DNA of 64,000 bases from Carnegiea gigantea (taxonomy: Eukaryota > Streptophyta > Magnoliopsida > Caryophyllales > Cactaceae): assembly GCA_029747015.1 (NCBI GenBank), contig JAKOGI010002270.1, forward strand, positions 61,456 through 125,455, read 5' to 3'. Shown one piece after another: positions 10,699 to 22,790 of this stretch. The notes under the pieces are model-generated. The model had not been told where the DNA came from, did not search any database, and saw only the letters and a list, made by a program, of their open reading frames with translations. Each line of letters opens with the position of its first letter. The stretch's first letter is position 1. The translations under genes and the position numbers were made by a program.

Positions 10699-11124
10699 TA
10701 ATTCGAAAGAAACTTGAGTGAGTGGGAGAGAAGCTCGGACTTACTTTTAGCTGACGTGTCGCTTAGCTAGTAAAGCTAACATGTCTTCTCCTCGACGATC
10801 TGTATGAAGGTTAACCCCAGGCGTTTTTCCCAAGGAAGGCCCCTCTGACGCTCAAGTCAGTCTCAGGAAAAGATCAAGTGAAAAGGGGAGAGAAAGGGTA
10901 GAGACAGTTTAACTGTTTTTCGAGTATATGACGATAAGGAGCCAAGTCATGAATAGTGAACTTAGAACTAAGGGTAAAACAGTAATTGCCCAATCTAGGG
11001 TGAATGACCATTGTACCCCTCATGCATCTTTCTTCTTCCTTTGTGGTCAATCTTTCATTTCTGTTAACATGGTCTATGCCACGTGTCAGCATCCCATTAG
11101 AGGGGGTCCTAAATATCCTAATCA
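10699..11124 (-). repeat. 5' LTR of element A (426 bp, TATA region deleted)
   Basis: It is a direct repeat of 3317-3788. It is 46 bp shorter: between GAATAGT (10951-10957) and AAGGGTAAAA it has 12 bases where the other LTR has 58 that include the TATA box. The terminal TG/CA at 10699 has mutated to TA. Confidence 0.85.
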
Positions 11125-11129
11125 CTAAT
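11125..11129. repeat. Target-site duplication of element A (right copy)
   Basis: CTAAT directly follows the LTR terminus TATCCTAATCA and is identical to 3312-3316. Confidence 0.85.
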
Positions 11130-12049
11130 AATTAGAAATTACAAAGTAAGGGGTAGGATTAAATTACTCACGTCGAGTTCAAAATCAATAATTAGGGTTT
11201 AGCTTAGGTTCAATTAAGCTTGGATCAGTAAGATTCCATGCAATGGGTCCTTCAGAAGCTCAAGTTACAATGGGAGAGCTGTTATTAGCGATCGAAATGG
11301 TGTGTCTGGCTGCCCATGATTTACCCTTTTCATAACCCTTCTCTCTCTGCCTCGATGTTAGCCGGCTACCTTTGAGCAGCCGATGCATCCTCCCCTACCA
11401 CTAATGAATGGTGGTAGTGGTTAATGGTGGTTTTCTAGGTGGTCAAGGGTTAACCAATCTTCAATCTTCTCTCTTTTCCTCTACTATGCATATGCACAAG
11501 TTAGCTAGTCAGGGATGCTCTACCCGTTAAGGCCATGAACAAGCCTATGTTAGTCTTCACCATCGCTATCGATGTCTCGCTCTAGCTCACTTATAGTCTC
11601 TCTTTGGTGGGTTTCAATCAAAGAATGATGAAGAACAACCCTCCTTTCCTAAAGAAAAATAGTTATGCCCATTTGAAAAGCAAAGAGGCTTTAATCACCT
11701 TTTGGATTAAAAAAGAATGGATCTAATGTACGAAGCCTTAAACAAAGGAGATCAATGCCCTCTGTATGCCCTATGCTTATTAGCCGCCTAAGTTTAATCA
11801 ATTTAGTACATCAAACCCTTAATTGAGACGTGCAACAATGCTATAACAGAGGGACACTAAATTGTAACATAGTTCATCCAATCCATGAAAAGAATTGCAT
11901 TTGATTGGCACATGAACTTAGAGCCTTAATCCATAAATAGTTAGGAGAAAATGGATGAGTTGTTCTATAACAAACTTATGATGCTAACAAGTTGTTAACA
12001 TAACATAGCTAACAAACACCAAGTAATGGAAGGACGTACCAGTTCTTGA
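11130..12049. other. Unassigned stretch before element C
   Basis: I see no convincing gene. A pyrimidine-rich part with a near-palindromic CCACTAATGAATGGTGGTAGTGG lies near 11396-11420. It may hold the 5' LTR and leader of element C, but I found no repeat partner near the probable 3' LTR. Confidence 0.35.
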
Positions 12050-13317
12050 ATACATCAATCACTTGAGGTCCCTCAGTCTCAAGTGCAAGGACCACTTGTC
12101 TAAAGCTTTAGCTGTTAAAATATGTGCTCGGGATGAAATGCGATTTACTCAACATCTTGTATATGAGTAAGCTAAGAGCTTAATAGAAGTCGGTGATGAA
12201 TGCCCCTGATATGAAGACGACAATTGTAAATCACCATAGTAAGTCTTCTTCCCTATCTGACTCCAAGAAGGGCATGGGTGACTTCAAGAAAAATTTAAAG
12301 TCCTCAAAGTCTTCAACCAAAGAGTCTATGGTTGTTTCGACTAGTGAACTGGTGCGAATTTCCTGAAAGCTCAAGCATGAGTGCCAGAAAAGTAGATTCA
12401 TTAAGGACACTTAATAGAACCATCCTCCATTGAAAGAGCTTTTGGAGTTAAAACAACCATTTGCTAGCCCAGACTTGACATAAATGCTCGATGATCTTCT
12501 TTAAAATGGGCTATTGAACTTCCAGAGTCAAAATGATCCAAAGAAGTTGGAAGGACTAACGAGCCAAAATATTATCAATATCACAAGGTAATTAGTCACC
12601 CGCTTGAGAAATGCATCATGCCCCTTGAGCACACTATGTAGCTAGTCAAGGATGAAAAAATAATGTTTTATCATAGATGACACTATTAAGACAAATCATA
12701 TTTCCTCCTAATTAGAGTCTTCTTCATCGCCCCAGCAGCAAAAGCCTATTCAACCTCATGGTAGAGTAAACATTAAACTAATTTCCTCCCAAGAAGAAAA
12801 AATTATTTATAATTCAATTTGGAAGTTTAAACCCATTGTAGTTCCAATGTTGTCCCAGAGACTAGTCCTCCTATGGATGTCCCTAATGAAGATAAAGAAG
12901 GGTGGACACATGTCATTCTATAGAAGCCAAGGAAACAAAATCAAGTTCAACCACCACTTTCTGTTGTAAAAAGAGATTATACAGGAATTTTAAGAGCCTT
13001 CATCATTCAAAAGGTAAGATGTCCAAGAAACCCATAAGGCATGAAATTTAGCGCATTGACCTACTAGAGAAGGAGTTGCTTCTTCCTGTCACATTCGAGT
13101 AGTTCTTCCCAGTAAGTTTTTTTATGAAAGTCATAACCAACATGTTCTCATGTTCTGAGCTTAAAGAAGATGAAGACAAGGGGGGTGAAGAATAGGATAA
13201 TCCTGTAAGAGGAGATGACAACACTTTGATTGTTCTAGAGGCTTTGCTAGCATGCATGAGCTAAAGAGAATCATTTATTTGTTTAACAAGATGTATGTTG
13301 CCTTGGAGAACTATTAA

Positions 13318-14130
13318 TGCGGGCGGGCAGGTTAAATGTGGGTCTACCTATTACAGGTTCAGGTTTGAAAATATTAAATTATAACCTAAAGTCGTGGGTA
13401 GAGCTCAATTCCAACAAGTTAAAATCACTTTTTTAGTAATTGTTTCTTCTATATTTATTACAAGAATTAATATTTCTTTGGAAAATCTAGCTCTAAAACT
13501 TCAAATTTTAGTTTTTAATCTTTTTTTGGCGCCAATTGTCTAAATCTAAGAGTCATTAACATTTTAGTTCATATTTTCTCAATAACAAAATAAAGAAAAA
13601 AAAATGAAAACTGTAATACACATATTACCAAAATTCTTACAAAATATACTTGATGATGCTAGTATCATTCTTATGGAGGAGATGATCAACTATATATAAC
13701 TTCTTTTTTGGCCAAATATACTACCTTACACAGTGACAATGATTTGATTAGATGATAAGAACACGATTCTCATAGGAAAAAGACCAACACATAAAAGCGA
13801 TAATGCGTCATAACGAAAATGTTGTAGCACTATACTAAGTAATGGGGGGTAAAATATAAAGAGTTGGGCATTGTATGAACTTTGGTCTTTTTAAATTAGA
13901 TTTAAGCAGCTACATATACCTATTATAAGACAAAAATTTAGAACATATATTGGGTAAAAAAAAAGTTTTCGTAAAAATATACATGTAAAAAAAAAAAATC
14001 AGTGTAACTCAAGTGGGTCAACTCTAACCCTAATGGGTTTAACTCAACTGGGTTCACGTCCCAAAATCTTATCTAAGGCCCTAACTTTTCGGGTGGGTTT
14101 GGGTCAGGTAAATTTTTGCCAAGTCTACTT
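13318..14130. mobile_element. Nested insertion in the gag-pol of element C
   Basis: The coding remnant before about 13315 resumes at about 14130 (His-Pro-Lys-Leu-Tyr-Ala-Asp). Between them is an AT-rich 0.8 kb bounded by G-rich phrases: GCGGGCGGGCAGGTTAAATG at the left, and GGGTTTAACTCAACTGGG plus CGGGTGGGTTTGGGTCAGG at the right. Such 'GGGTCAGGT/GGGTTT' ends are typical of plant hAT-like non-autonomous elements, and the palindrome at 38518-40142 has similar phrases. Exact ends and target duplication were not found. Confidence 0.5.
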
Positions 14131-16203
14131 GCAACACCCAAAGCTTTATGCTGACAAAGTCAAGGATTATGTGAAATGGCAAAAATCCCTATCCAATGCG
14201 CCTCTTGTACCATAGCTTTCACTTTCACCAATGCAAATATGTTGGTAACATTGTAATCTTATAATCACTTTTTGTATGTGACTAGCCATATCAGGGAGCA
14301 AAAAGTTAAGTACATCTTTGGGGATAGAGGGCGAACCATCAACTTCATGCCTAAGTCTAAGCTAAAAGACTTAAGCGTTTTGATATAAGAACTTTCCAAG
14401 AGCCGAATGATCATTCAACCTGGATGTTTCTACAAGTTATTACTCAGGTAACCATGGCTTTATAAAATGGTATTACGGCTTCAACTCTACACTAATACCT
14501 TATGTATTATCGAGATGGAGAAAAGAAAATAAATATGGACGCCAAGCATTCACTAGGGATGAGTCTTACTTAGCAGGGGCAATGTTCTTTGAAGAAGGTG
14601 TTGCACCTAAAGAGATAATGTTGTCAACCATTTCTTCTATAGGCATAAATGGCACAAAGAGTAGTCTTCAGGCAACAAAAGAGGATACTCCTAGGCAACA
14701 ACCTGAGAAGGAAGAAAACAAACAGGCAAACACAACTTCTCCCACTAAATATATCGCCAAAGAAGTTGCTACTTCAACAAGCTTCGCGTCACCAATCCTT
14801 AGGTACATTCCTAAGTCCCATCATATGGAGGGTGAATCGCCTTTTAGCAGATGCACAACATGAGTGGGAGATGAAAGCTACTAAGAAGAATGATGAAGCT
14901 AGCATGACCATCCCAAAAGGGAGTATAACAGTTCTAACCCTTAAGGTATGGTAGGCTAAGGTAAGCCAGCCTCTATTTCTGGGTTTATCACTTCTTCTAG
15001 AAAAGGTGATAGCTTGCTAGGTTCATGAACTAAAGATGGGTTTGATCTGAATACAAACAAGCTTACAAAAAAGTTGCTTATGATTTTTAAAGTCTAACGA
15101 CCTTTGGAATGGTGGTCAAAGTTAAACCCTATGGTTTAATGAAACATAGAAAAGGATTCAAGAGCAGGGAGGCTCAGTAGGTGTTTATAAAGTTAGACTA
15201 GGCTACATGCCATCACTACCAGTCAAAATCTTAGGCTAATGAAAAGTAACCAATCAGTAGTCCAGTACATCATGACTAAAGAGGCTGATAAGACTAAAGA
15301 TGAAGATGCTCAGCTTAACCCAAAGTCTTCGGTGTTTGATACGCTATAGTCATTTACCTCATAAGTATGTCCTTGTGTGTTCATCCATATAGGGGGAAGG
15401 CAAGGATCATAAAATCACTATTGTTACCACAATCAAAGACAGTGCATAACCAAAGCCTTTAATCTGTACTAGAAGAAAGATTGGTGAAGAGCCCTCAAAT
15501 TCATAGCCTCAGTAGGAGAAGGGTTATCCATTTAGTTGCCTGGGTGTCATAAATGAAGTTTAAAGTCCTATCCCTTCTTGCATAAAGTGTTTCTCTAATA
15601 TGGATGTGAAAAAATACAACTCACTCAAAGAAAGTGGCGTAATGTGACTTCACGATCAATGAAATAGCTCAAACTCTAGTGCAGAGAATGAGTAAGAAGA
15701 AATAGTATCTTCTAATTATATCATAATTAGAGAATATGATAACTTGGATTCAAAGATAAGGTTGGAAAAAATTCTTGCGACTCTTGAAGACAAGGTGACA
15801 GGCTATAGTTAATGATGTGAAAGAGTTGAATCTTGAAACCACCAAGGAGCATCCCTGTATACATGGAAGCTCATTATTTCGAGCTCCTCTCATAGTATAG
15901 GGACATATTTGCCTAGAATTACAAGGAAATGCCTATATTAGATCCAAAAGTTGCAGTGTATCTCATGTCCATGAGAAAGGGTGTCTCACTTAAGAAGCAG
16001 GCTCAACAGTGTTTCTTCCCAGAGTTAGTACCTAAAATTGAAAAAGAGGTAGATAAAATCATAGGGGCAGGATTCATTTAAGAGGCTAAGCATGCAGCAT
16101 GGATTGCAAACATTATCTCATTAAGGCTTTGCATTTACTTAGACTTCTGGGATCTCAACTATACATGTCCTATAGATAATTTCTCGTTGCTCTTCACAGA
16201 GCT

Positions 16204-16422
16204 ATGATTGACTCAACCGCAGGGCATGAAGCTTTATCATTCATGAATTGTATTGTCGAATACAATCATATCCAAATGGCACTAGAAGACCAGGAAGTTA
16301 TAACATTTCGCAGACCTAAAGGCATTTTTTATTACAAAGCATTGTTATTTCGTCAAAAGAATGCCAAAATGACATATCAAAGGGCAATACAAACTATCAT
16401 TTATGACATGTTAAATAGTTGA
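16204..16422 (+). pseudogene. Reverse-transcriptase fragment of element C (open part)
   Basis: This is the longest stop-free part of the RT: 72 codons with Gly-His-Glu-Ala-Leu-Ser-Phe-Met-Asn, Met-Ala-Leu-Glu-Asp and Ala-Lys-Met-Thr-Tyr-Gln-Arg-Ala segments. These are conserved in Tat RTs, where the last normally reads Ala-Gly-Ala-Thr-Tyr-Gln-Arg-Ala. The catalytic Tyr-x-Asp-Asp box follows just after the stop, at about 16421-16440, reading Glu-Cys-Tyr-Asp-Asp-Asn. The enzyme is dead in this copy. Confidence 0.8.
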
Positions 16423-17074
16423 GTGTTATGATGATAACTTGATGGTTAAGTCCAAACAGAGGGCGAATCATATACAAGATTTTCGTAAGATCTTTGAATG
16501 ATTGGAAAGGTTCCAATTGAAAATGAATCCACTCAAGTGCACATTTGATGTCACCTATGGAAATTTCTAGGGTTTTATCGCTAACTATAGGGAAACTGAG
16601 ATTAACAAATCTAAGATAAAAGTAATCAAAGAGATAACTAAGCCTACAAATCTTAAGGAGATTTATGATCCTAAAGATAATTTGGTATATATTCGAAGAT
16701 TTATATCAACTTCACTTTGATGTTCCCTTCCTTTAGCCACCTTATGAAGACAGGTTTACGCTTCTAATGGGATGAGTCATGTCGGAAAGCTTTCAAGAAA
16801 ATTAACAAGTACCTGTCCAATCCTCCAGTGTTGTGAGCACTAATTCCTATCAAACCTCTTATACTCTATATTATGGCTCAAAGCACTTAGAGCAGTATAC
16901 ATTCAGAAGAACGATGAGGGAAAAGAAATCACTCTATACAACTTAACTTGTATGTTGGTTAACACTGAATTATAATACTCTCCCATTGAAAAGATCTTCT
17001 TGTTACTTGTCTTTATTATTCGAAAAGTAAGGCATTAAATGCATGCTTATATAGTGCAGGTGGTGTCTAAAGCT

Positions 17075-17195
17075 ATAACAACAATAACAATAACTCCTAG
17101 TGTTGGTCCAACTTGCGTAGGATTTGGGGAGATCTAGATGTAATCGGCCTAATCTTTACAGGTAGTATTACCCAAAAAGATGCAACGACTAAATA
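17075..17195 (+). mobile_element. SINE-like fragment in the RNase H part of element C
   Basis: The stretch starts with AACAATAACAATAACTCC and contains a 'TAGGATTTGGGGAGATCTAG' phrase. This resembles the conserved 'CAACAACAACA...CCCAC..GGTCTGGGGAG' part of plant Au/TS-type SINEs. It interrupts the pol frame. A second similar fragment lies at 34505-34640. Family assignment is from memory. Confidence 0.4.
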
Positions 17196-17699
17196 CACCT
17201 TGTTAAGGCCAATCCTCAGTGGGAGACTTATAAAGTGGGTATTGATCTTAAAGTAGTACAACCTTGTTTGCATACCATGTAGTCCACTTAAGGGGCAACC
17301 ACTAGCAGATTTCTTAGCAGATCACCCAATCCCTAAGGATTGGGAGCTAAATGATGACTTGCTAAGGAAAGATGTGTTCCTTATCAATATCCTCCCACTA
17401 TGAAAAATGTAATTTGAAGGAGCTGTAAGCCATAATGGCACTAGTGCAGTAGTAATTTTTATCTCTCCTGAACACATGTTCTCTTGTATTCATTTGTCCT
17501 TATTCAATTATGTTGGAACAATGTAGCAGAGTATTAGTTACTAAGCTTAGGTCTTCAGATTGCTATTCAAATCAGGATCAAGGACCTCAACATCTATGAT
17601 GACTTATAGTTAGCCATCAATCAACTGCCTGAGGAATATAACGCTAACAAAGAACACCTTGTCTCGTATTACAAGCATATCTTATGACTGTTAGACAAG

Positions 17700-17909
17700 T
17701 TGAACCCATTTAAGCCAGAACATGTTCTTAGGAGTACTAATAAAATGATTGATGCACTTGCAAGCCTTATAACCGCTTTGGCACCCGAGGTAGAGGAGAA
17801 CATAACCATTCCAGTATGTAACCATTTGGTGGTTATGCTCATTGATCATAAATCAGAGGAAGACATAAACATAATTTGTATTATTAAAATAGACAAACAA
17901 AATAGGTAA
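17700..17909 (+). pseudogene. Archaeal-type RNase H C-terminus of element C
   Basis: The 69 open codons contain Pro-Glu-His-Val-Leu-Arg-Ser-Thr-Asn-Lys and Asp-Ala-Leu-Ala-Ser-Leu. They match the end of the second RNase H in Tat elements ('HVPR..N..ADALA.LA'). Just upstream (17410-17690) the same domain can be followed with stops: Asp-Gly-Ala-Val, then Ala-Leu-Gly-Leu-Gln-Ile-Ala-Ile and Ala-Ile-Asn-Gln-Leu. Confidence 0.75.
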
Positions 17910-18159
17910 TTGAGTACTAACAGCATAGGAAACTCCCTAGTGATAACACATAGACAAAAATTCAAAAGAGAGCTCTAGGCTTTCTTTACTACAATGAAAC
18001 GCTCTATCAAGAATCTTTTCTCAACGTTTCTTCATCATGTAAGGACATGGAAGAGGTAATGCAAGCGATGGAGGAGGTTCACTAAAGTTTATATGGAGCG
18101 CATCAATCAAGGCCTAGGCTATATGATTGCATTAAGATTATGTAGACTATGTAAAAAGT

Positions 18160-19149
18160 TATGATGCTTACCAATTCTTTGCTAGCTTTGTTCACAACCT
18201 ATAGAACCTCTCCATACTACAGCCATGTATAGTTCTTTTAAGTTTTAAGGCATGAGGACATGATATCATTAGACTAGTCATGCCTAAGTCATTTGTTGGT
18301 TACTTATACACCGTGACTGCTACTAATTACTTCTCTAAATAAGCAGACGAAATTTCCTTAAGGAACTCAAAAAGGATAATGTCACTAACTTTACAAGGAG
18401 GCATATCAATGGAGATTACCTTGGTACATCACCACCAACAACAGTAAGTCATTCTTCAATAGTATGATGACTAGCCTTTTGTGAGAAATTCAAGTTTACT
18501 TTGCATAAGTCTCCAATGTATAATGTTATTACAAATGGCTTAGCAAAAGCTCTCATTAAAACACTTTGCAACTTGCTTAAAAAGGTTGTTGTGAAGTCTA
18601 AATGAGATGGGCATGAAAGACTAGGGGAGACTCCTTGGGTACATCGAACCACGTGCATGATCTTGACACTATTAACCCCTTTTGCTCTTGTTTATAGAGT
18701 TTGAAGTTTTGCTGCCATTAGAGCTTCAAATTCCATTATTCTGTATCACCATACAAGAGGGCTTGACTAAAGATAAAAATCACAAGCTTCTCTTCGCTGA
18801 GCTGGAGGCCTTAGATGAGAAAAGACTTCAGGTACAACAAAAGTTACAATGATACCAAGTTCGTTTATTATCAACATTAGTAAAAACGCATGGTCGCACT
18901 CATTTTAGGTTAGAGACCAAGTGCTTGTAGTAAGGAGGCCAATCATTATCCCTCACAAAACTGAAAGCAAGTTCATGTCTGAGTGGGGTGACCCTTGTTT
19001 CATATGAGAAGTCTACACAAATGCTACTTATAAGATAGTTGGCAATGATGGGGTGCAAGTAGGACCCATAAACGACAAATTTTTGAAGCGTTACTATCCT
19101 TACATTTGTAAGATGCTATATAACTACCTAAGCTACTCATTTGTTCAAT
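18160..19149 (+). pseudogene. Integrase remnant of element C
   Basis: The frames are broken. The core region is weak. The C-terminal part is clear: Arg-Asp-Gln-Val-Leu-Val-Val-Arg-Arg-Pro-Ile-Ile, Ser-Glu-Trp-Gly-Asp-Pro-Cys, Tyr-Lys-Ile-Val and Lys-Arg-Tyr-Tyr-Pro. This is the GPY/F-type tail of Tat integrases. In an active element it would insert the cDNA. Confidence 0.75.
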
Positions 19150-19194
19150 GAAAATTCCTTTGTAATCCTCTTAGCCTGATAAGAGTTTAAACTA

Positions 19195-19440
19195 TGGACG
19201 ATAAAAGAGAACCAAAAAAATTTTCTTTATAATACTCATGGCCCACAAAAGTATAAACCATGATGGCAAAACAAAACCAAAAAAAAATTCTTTGTAGTAC
19301 TTCTAACCCACATAAGCCCAAATTGTGAATGGCAAAATAAAACAAAACAAAATTTTCTTGTTACTATTCCTTGTTTGCAAGAGTCTAAACAATGAATGGT
19401 AAAAAAAAAAAAAGAAAAAGAAAAAGAGTTCTTGTTCAAT
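19195..19440 (+). repeat. A-rich tandem repeat after integrase (about 65-70 bp units)
   Basis: Three to four diverged units share the plan 'TTCTTTGTAGTACTT..., CCCACAAAAG, AAACCATGATGGCAAAA' followed by an A-rich tail. They lie directly 3' of the pol remnant, where Tat-type elements often carry tandem repeats. Confidence 0.65.
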
Positions 19441-19779
19441 GAACTATATGTCACTTGATCCTTTTGGATATAGCATTCCATCTAGTTACATAGGTAACTT
19501 GGACATATCTCTGGGTACAGCTACAAAGAAAAGTAAACAACCATAGTTTGTTGGTGCTTATGTATTTGGCTGGTTTGCATTGTTACATATTTATGCATAA
19601 ACTTGAAATTTAAAAAAATTATGTTATTGGAATATAATCAAAGTCAATGCTAACAAAATAATACTAAATCTAGGAAAACAACTGATGACAAGTTCCAAAG
19701 AGAAAGAAATGTAAAAGTCTTAAACAAAAGCACTATATAATGCTTAGCCTTTAATATGCCCAAAAAGTCTTGAACATGC

Positions 19780-22700
19780 TTCTTTGCTAGTTCAACTTGA
19801 GCCCTTTCTTCTTCAATAACTTAAGAGGTGACATCAAAGTAGAAACTTCCCTTTCAAGAATAGATGCATCATCTTTGGCCTTCTTCAGTGAAGCATGAGT
19901 CTCTGCCAACTTACTATGTAACGACTGTCCATCTATCCTTGCTCATTAAAGATAAGCGTCTGGGAACTTCCTTCACTTAAGAGGTTATACAATAATAGTT
20001 ATTTCCTCATCAAATATTCATCGACCTATTCCATTAATGATCGGGGTTCCCTAGGTTTAGCTTTTAAAGTTGCCCGCTTGCTTCACATCCCCTTAATGGG
20101 GGTCCAATCTTCCAATTGAGCTTTCAAATTTAGATATTGCCCAAAACTCATTCAAATACACCTTGAAAGTGCTCTTTAGGCCCAAATAATCCACCTAGAA
20201 GGATGATGATTTCTTATATATCTTTTAAACTCCTTTTGGATGTTTGTGATGTCATCTTCTTTCTTAGCATTATCCTTTTCAATTATTGTTGGTGCTGCTT
20301 CACACTCATGACTAGCTAATTAAACACACCTAAAGCAATCCTCTTGGAAACTAGGCTAAAATAGATGGACTAAGAGACTGAGGTTGATCTAATGTTTTCA
20401 TTTATGAAGGCATTACGTTAATGCAATCATCATTGGATGTCTTAGAGATAGACATGGTCAAAGTACCTTCATTGTCCTTGTAGTTGAATGAAGCTTTGAG
20501 TTTGTCTCTGGTCTTTGAATCGTGTTCATACATTAGAAAGATTATTATATTAGCCCTGAGAAAAAAGAAAAGAAAAAAACTGGGAAAGGGGCCAGATAAC
20601 ATGATAATCCTATCCCTTTTCGCTGCTTCTATGCCATAGCAAGCTTGTTACACTGTTTGCTTTACTCTTGGATTTAGGCAATCTTGTTGCACTCCATGGT
20701 TTACTTTTTGTTCCCGATAGGTTCTTTGCAATAGTAGTAAGAGACTTAACATGTAAGCCTTTTAAGGCTTCAATCTTCTCTTTCCTATGGGAACAAATCC
20801 TGCTTGTTTGAGGAGATAATCCTAGTCCTATTAAGGAGCCATTAACTCATTCCTTTCTAAGATTAGTGGAAGATGGAGTATTCTTGTTAATTAACAGCAT
20901 GATTGGCTTATGCGCAGTCACCTTTCTAGAGTTAACAACTAGTGCATATACATTACTGACAACTCTTACTTTAGCAGTTTCCTGTGGTAGTACCATCTCA
21001 CATACATGTTGTCCAGACCTTTGAGAGAAAAGTTCTCCGTCGTAAGATCTCCACCATTTAGCATACGGGTTGGTAACCAATACATACTTCTTATCCATGG
21101 AAGGAGGAAGTTACACAGAACATTGTGTGATATGTTTAGTCAAGTTAAACCAAAAATGTACTGTGCCATATAAAGTGCAATCACGAACGTCCATTTTTTG
21201 CTTACTCAACACATCTTGATAGAGGCTAAACTATCACTCAAATTTGTAGGGAAAGTATCATTCAATACGATTGTTCTTCTTTAATTAAGGGTCAAGAAAC
21301 CAGAGCGAAGATAAATCAAGTAGTCTTCTTAGCTTTGGGATAGGTATTTCGTATCAATTGAAAGTCTAAACTTATGCCTTAGTAGTATATATGAATACAT
21401 TATAGAAGGGTCCTTACACCTTAGCAATTCCTGAGCCTATAGTAGATTAGGGGTTCAATTTATTCTTTCACCTAAGAGCTTAATCATTTTGGGTTAGCCA
21501 TGAAAAATGTTGAGATGTTCAAAATGGGTGTTAAAACAAGTCCTTAGCCATCATTCAACATAGTGAATAGGAAAAATGATGTCTAACTTATTGCAGCTTC
21601 TTGCCAAGGGGATCTCATTCAATCCTCAATAAATAGTAGCCCAGGTAAGAAAATTCAAGATTTACTTGTTCCTTATGAGTGAGTTTATTTGTAGCATTGA
21701 ATAGACTAAGCCTCATAAGGCATGCGCCTTCAATTAAAAATACAAAGGTGCACAACCAGTAGGATATGAAGAAAACAAAGTACGTCTCTTCGACCAATTC
21801 CTCAGAAATTTCAACAGCAACAAAAGGATCCTTTTCTCTTTCGTTCATGAAAAGTGATGAGCAATTGCACCAAAAGCGCAAAATACATATGCCAAAGCTA
21901 TGCTTCACTTCTTATTGTCATATTGGTGAATGCCGTAACAGAACTTTGGCCCATGAAACTAAAAGCATAACCAATTAGAGGCAAGGATGTAAGCAATGCC
22001 CTTGGCATCCCAATGTAGTCTATGAAGAGCATATAATAGGGAAAAGCAAGTCACTAGAATATCATTTTCTTTTACTAGCATAAAAAAGCTCTTTACTAGA
22101 TGTAATCGCTTCTTCACAATAAGCTCTATCTGCAGGAAGTCCACCATAACCCATAAATCCCATAAAGAAATTGGATGTCTATAGTCTGTGTAAAAGTGAT
22201 TATTAATAGTGCGTCATAACTAGAAGAATGCCTTGAAAACATTGAGACCTAAGTTGTAGGGGAATGAGGATGCATACAGTACATCATAGAGCCTACGGCC
22301 CGCAAGTTTCTTCTTATTGTATCAAAGAACATCTTGAAGCCACTCCTCATAGCATGCAGAGAAAAATTATCGGTGAAGTAGGGTGAAAAGTTGTCCTAAG
22401 ATAGTGCTCCATTTTTTATGCATCGGTGAAGTAGAGGTGCTATTGTTGAGAAGGAATTGAAGCTTCGAACAATGGAGAGGTATGTTGTATGGTTCTTTGA
22501 AGCAAGAGAGTTCTGTATACAGTACAACACAATTAGACATTATGCTGTAGCACGTGCTTCTATGGTTATCGTCAAGCGGAGAATGCTTGGAAGATAATGA
22601 TGTCAGTAGAGATACTCGTAAAGTCACCTGTTCTTTGATTGGATTATCTTCTTTGTTCAAGATAATTATAGTTGACTTGTTAGGGATGAAAACTGAGTCT

Positions 22701-22790
22701 ATGACATAAACCATGACCTTCGATGAAAGAGACGGACAAGTCAACTTTACATCTCCAGCTAAAATAGAGTAGTCCTGCCGTAACAAGGGA
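19780..22790 (-). pseudogene. Long degenerate antisense coding region in the 3' part of element C
   Basis: Minus-strand frames remain protein-like across about 3 kb downstream of, and opposite to, the pol of element C. Open pieces include 22367-22786 (139 codons) and 21959-22147, which contains Leu-Leu-Tyr-Ala-Leu-His-Arg-Leu-His-Trp-Asp-Ala-Lys-Gly. The frame between them (about 22375-22260) reads Met-Arg-Ser-Gly-Phe-Lys-Met-Phe-Phe-Asp-Thr-Ile-Arg-Arg-Asn-Leu. Other open pieces are 20847-21098 (83 codons) and a Lys/Glu-rich, coiled-coil-like end (about 20340-19790, with Ala-Glu-Thr-His-Ala-Ser-Leu-Lys-Lys-Ala). Extra antisense ORFs 3' of pol are known in Tat-lineage elements; some resemble plant-mobile-domain proteins. 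I cannot assign a domain here with confidence. Confidence 0.5.

Larger units (their letters stand above)
3317..11124 (-). mobile_element. Element A: Tat-like Ty3/gypsy retrotransposon, internally deleted
   Basis: The 7.8-kb element is read on the minus strand. In its own 5' to 3' order it has the 5' LTR (11124-10699), a primer site (10696-10678), a gag start at 10665, decayed gag, a gag-to-integrase deletion junction near 9370-9400, and the integrase C-terminus (to about 9000). A 5.2-kb non-coding 3' region full of tandem repeats, a polypurine tract (3803-3789) and the 3' LTR (3788-3317) follow. CTAAT flanks both sides. The gag resembles that of element B (shared Asn/Asp-Gly-Thr-Thr-Asn/Asp-Pro and Leu-Ala-Glu-Ala-Leu-Arg-Lys-Ala segments), and LTR ends, primer site and polypurine tract also match B. 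The two are related families. Reading frames carry many stops, so this copy cannot be autonomous. Confidence 0.85.
12050..19149 (+). pseudogene. Element C: decayed Tat-lineage gypsy gag-pol
   Basis: The plus-strand remnants follow the order expected of Tat-lineage Ty3/gypsy. Gag (about 12050-13060) includes Pro-Lys-Tyr-Tyr-Gln-Tyr-His and a following His/Cys-rich knuckle-like segment. The protease region (about 14330-15340) includes Leu-Ser-Lys-Ser-Arg-Met-Ile-Ile-Gln. RT (about 15850-16720) includes Gly-His-Glu-Ala-Leu-Ser-Phe-Met at 16222 and Tyr-Asp-Asp near 16427. RNase H comes next, then a second, archaeal-type RNase H (about 17400-17910) with Tyr-Phe-Asp-Gly-Ala-like and Asp-Ala-Leu-Ala-Ser-Leu segments. 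Integrase (about 18160-19149) ends in Gly-Pro-Ile-Asn-Asp-Lys-Phe-Leu-Lys-Arg-Tyr-Tyr-Pro. Almost every domain has stops or frameshifts, and at least two insertions interrupt it. The second RNase H is the hallmark of the Tat lineage. Confidence 0.85.

Noticed and set aside
11240..11640. Possible minus-strand host exon
   Set aside because: Frames are interrupted and no conserved protein segment or splice pair could be identified.
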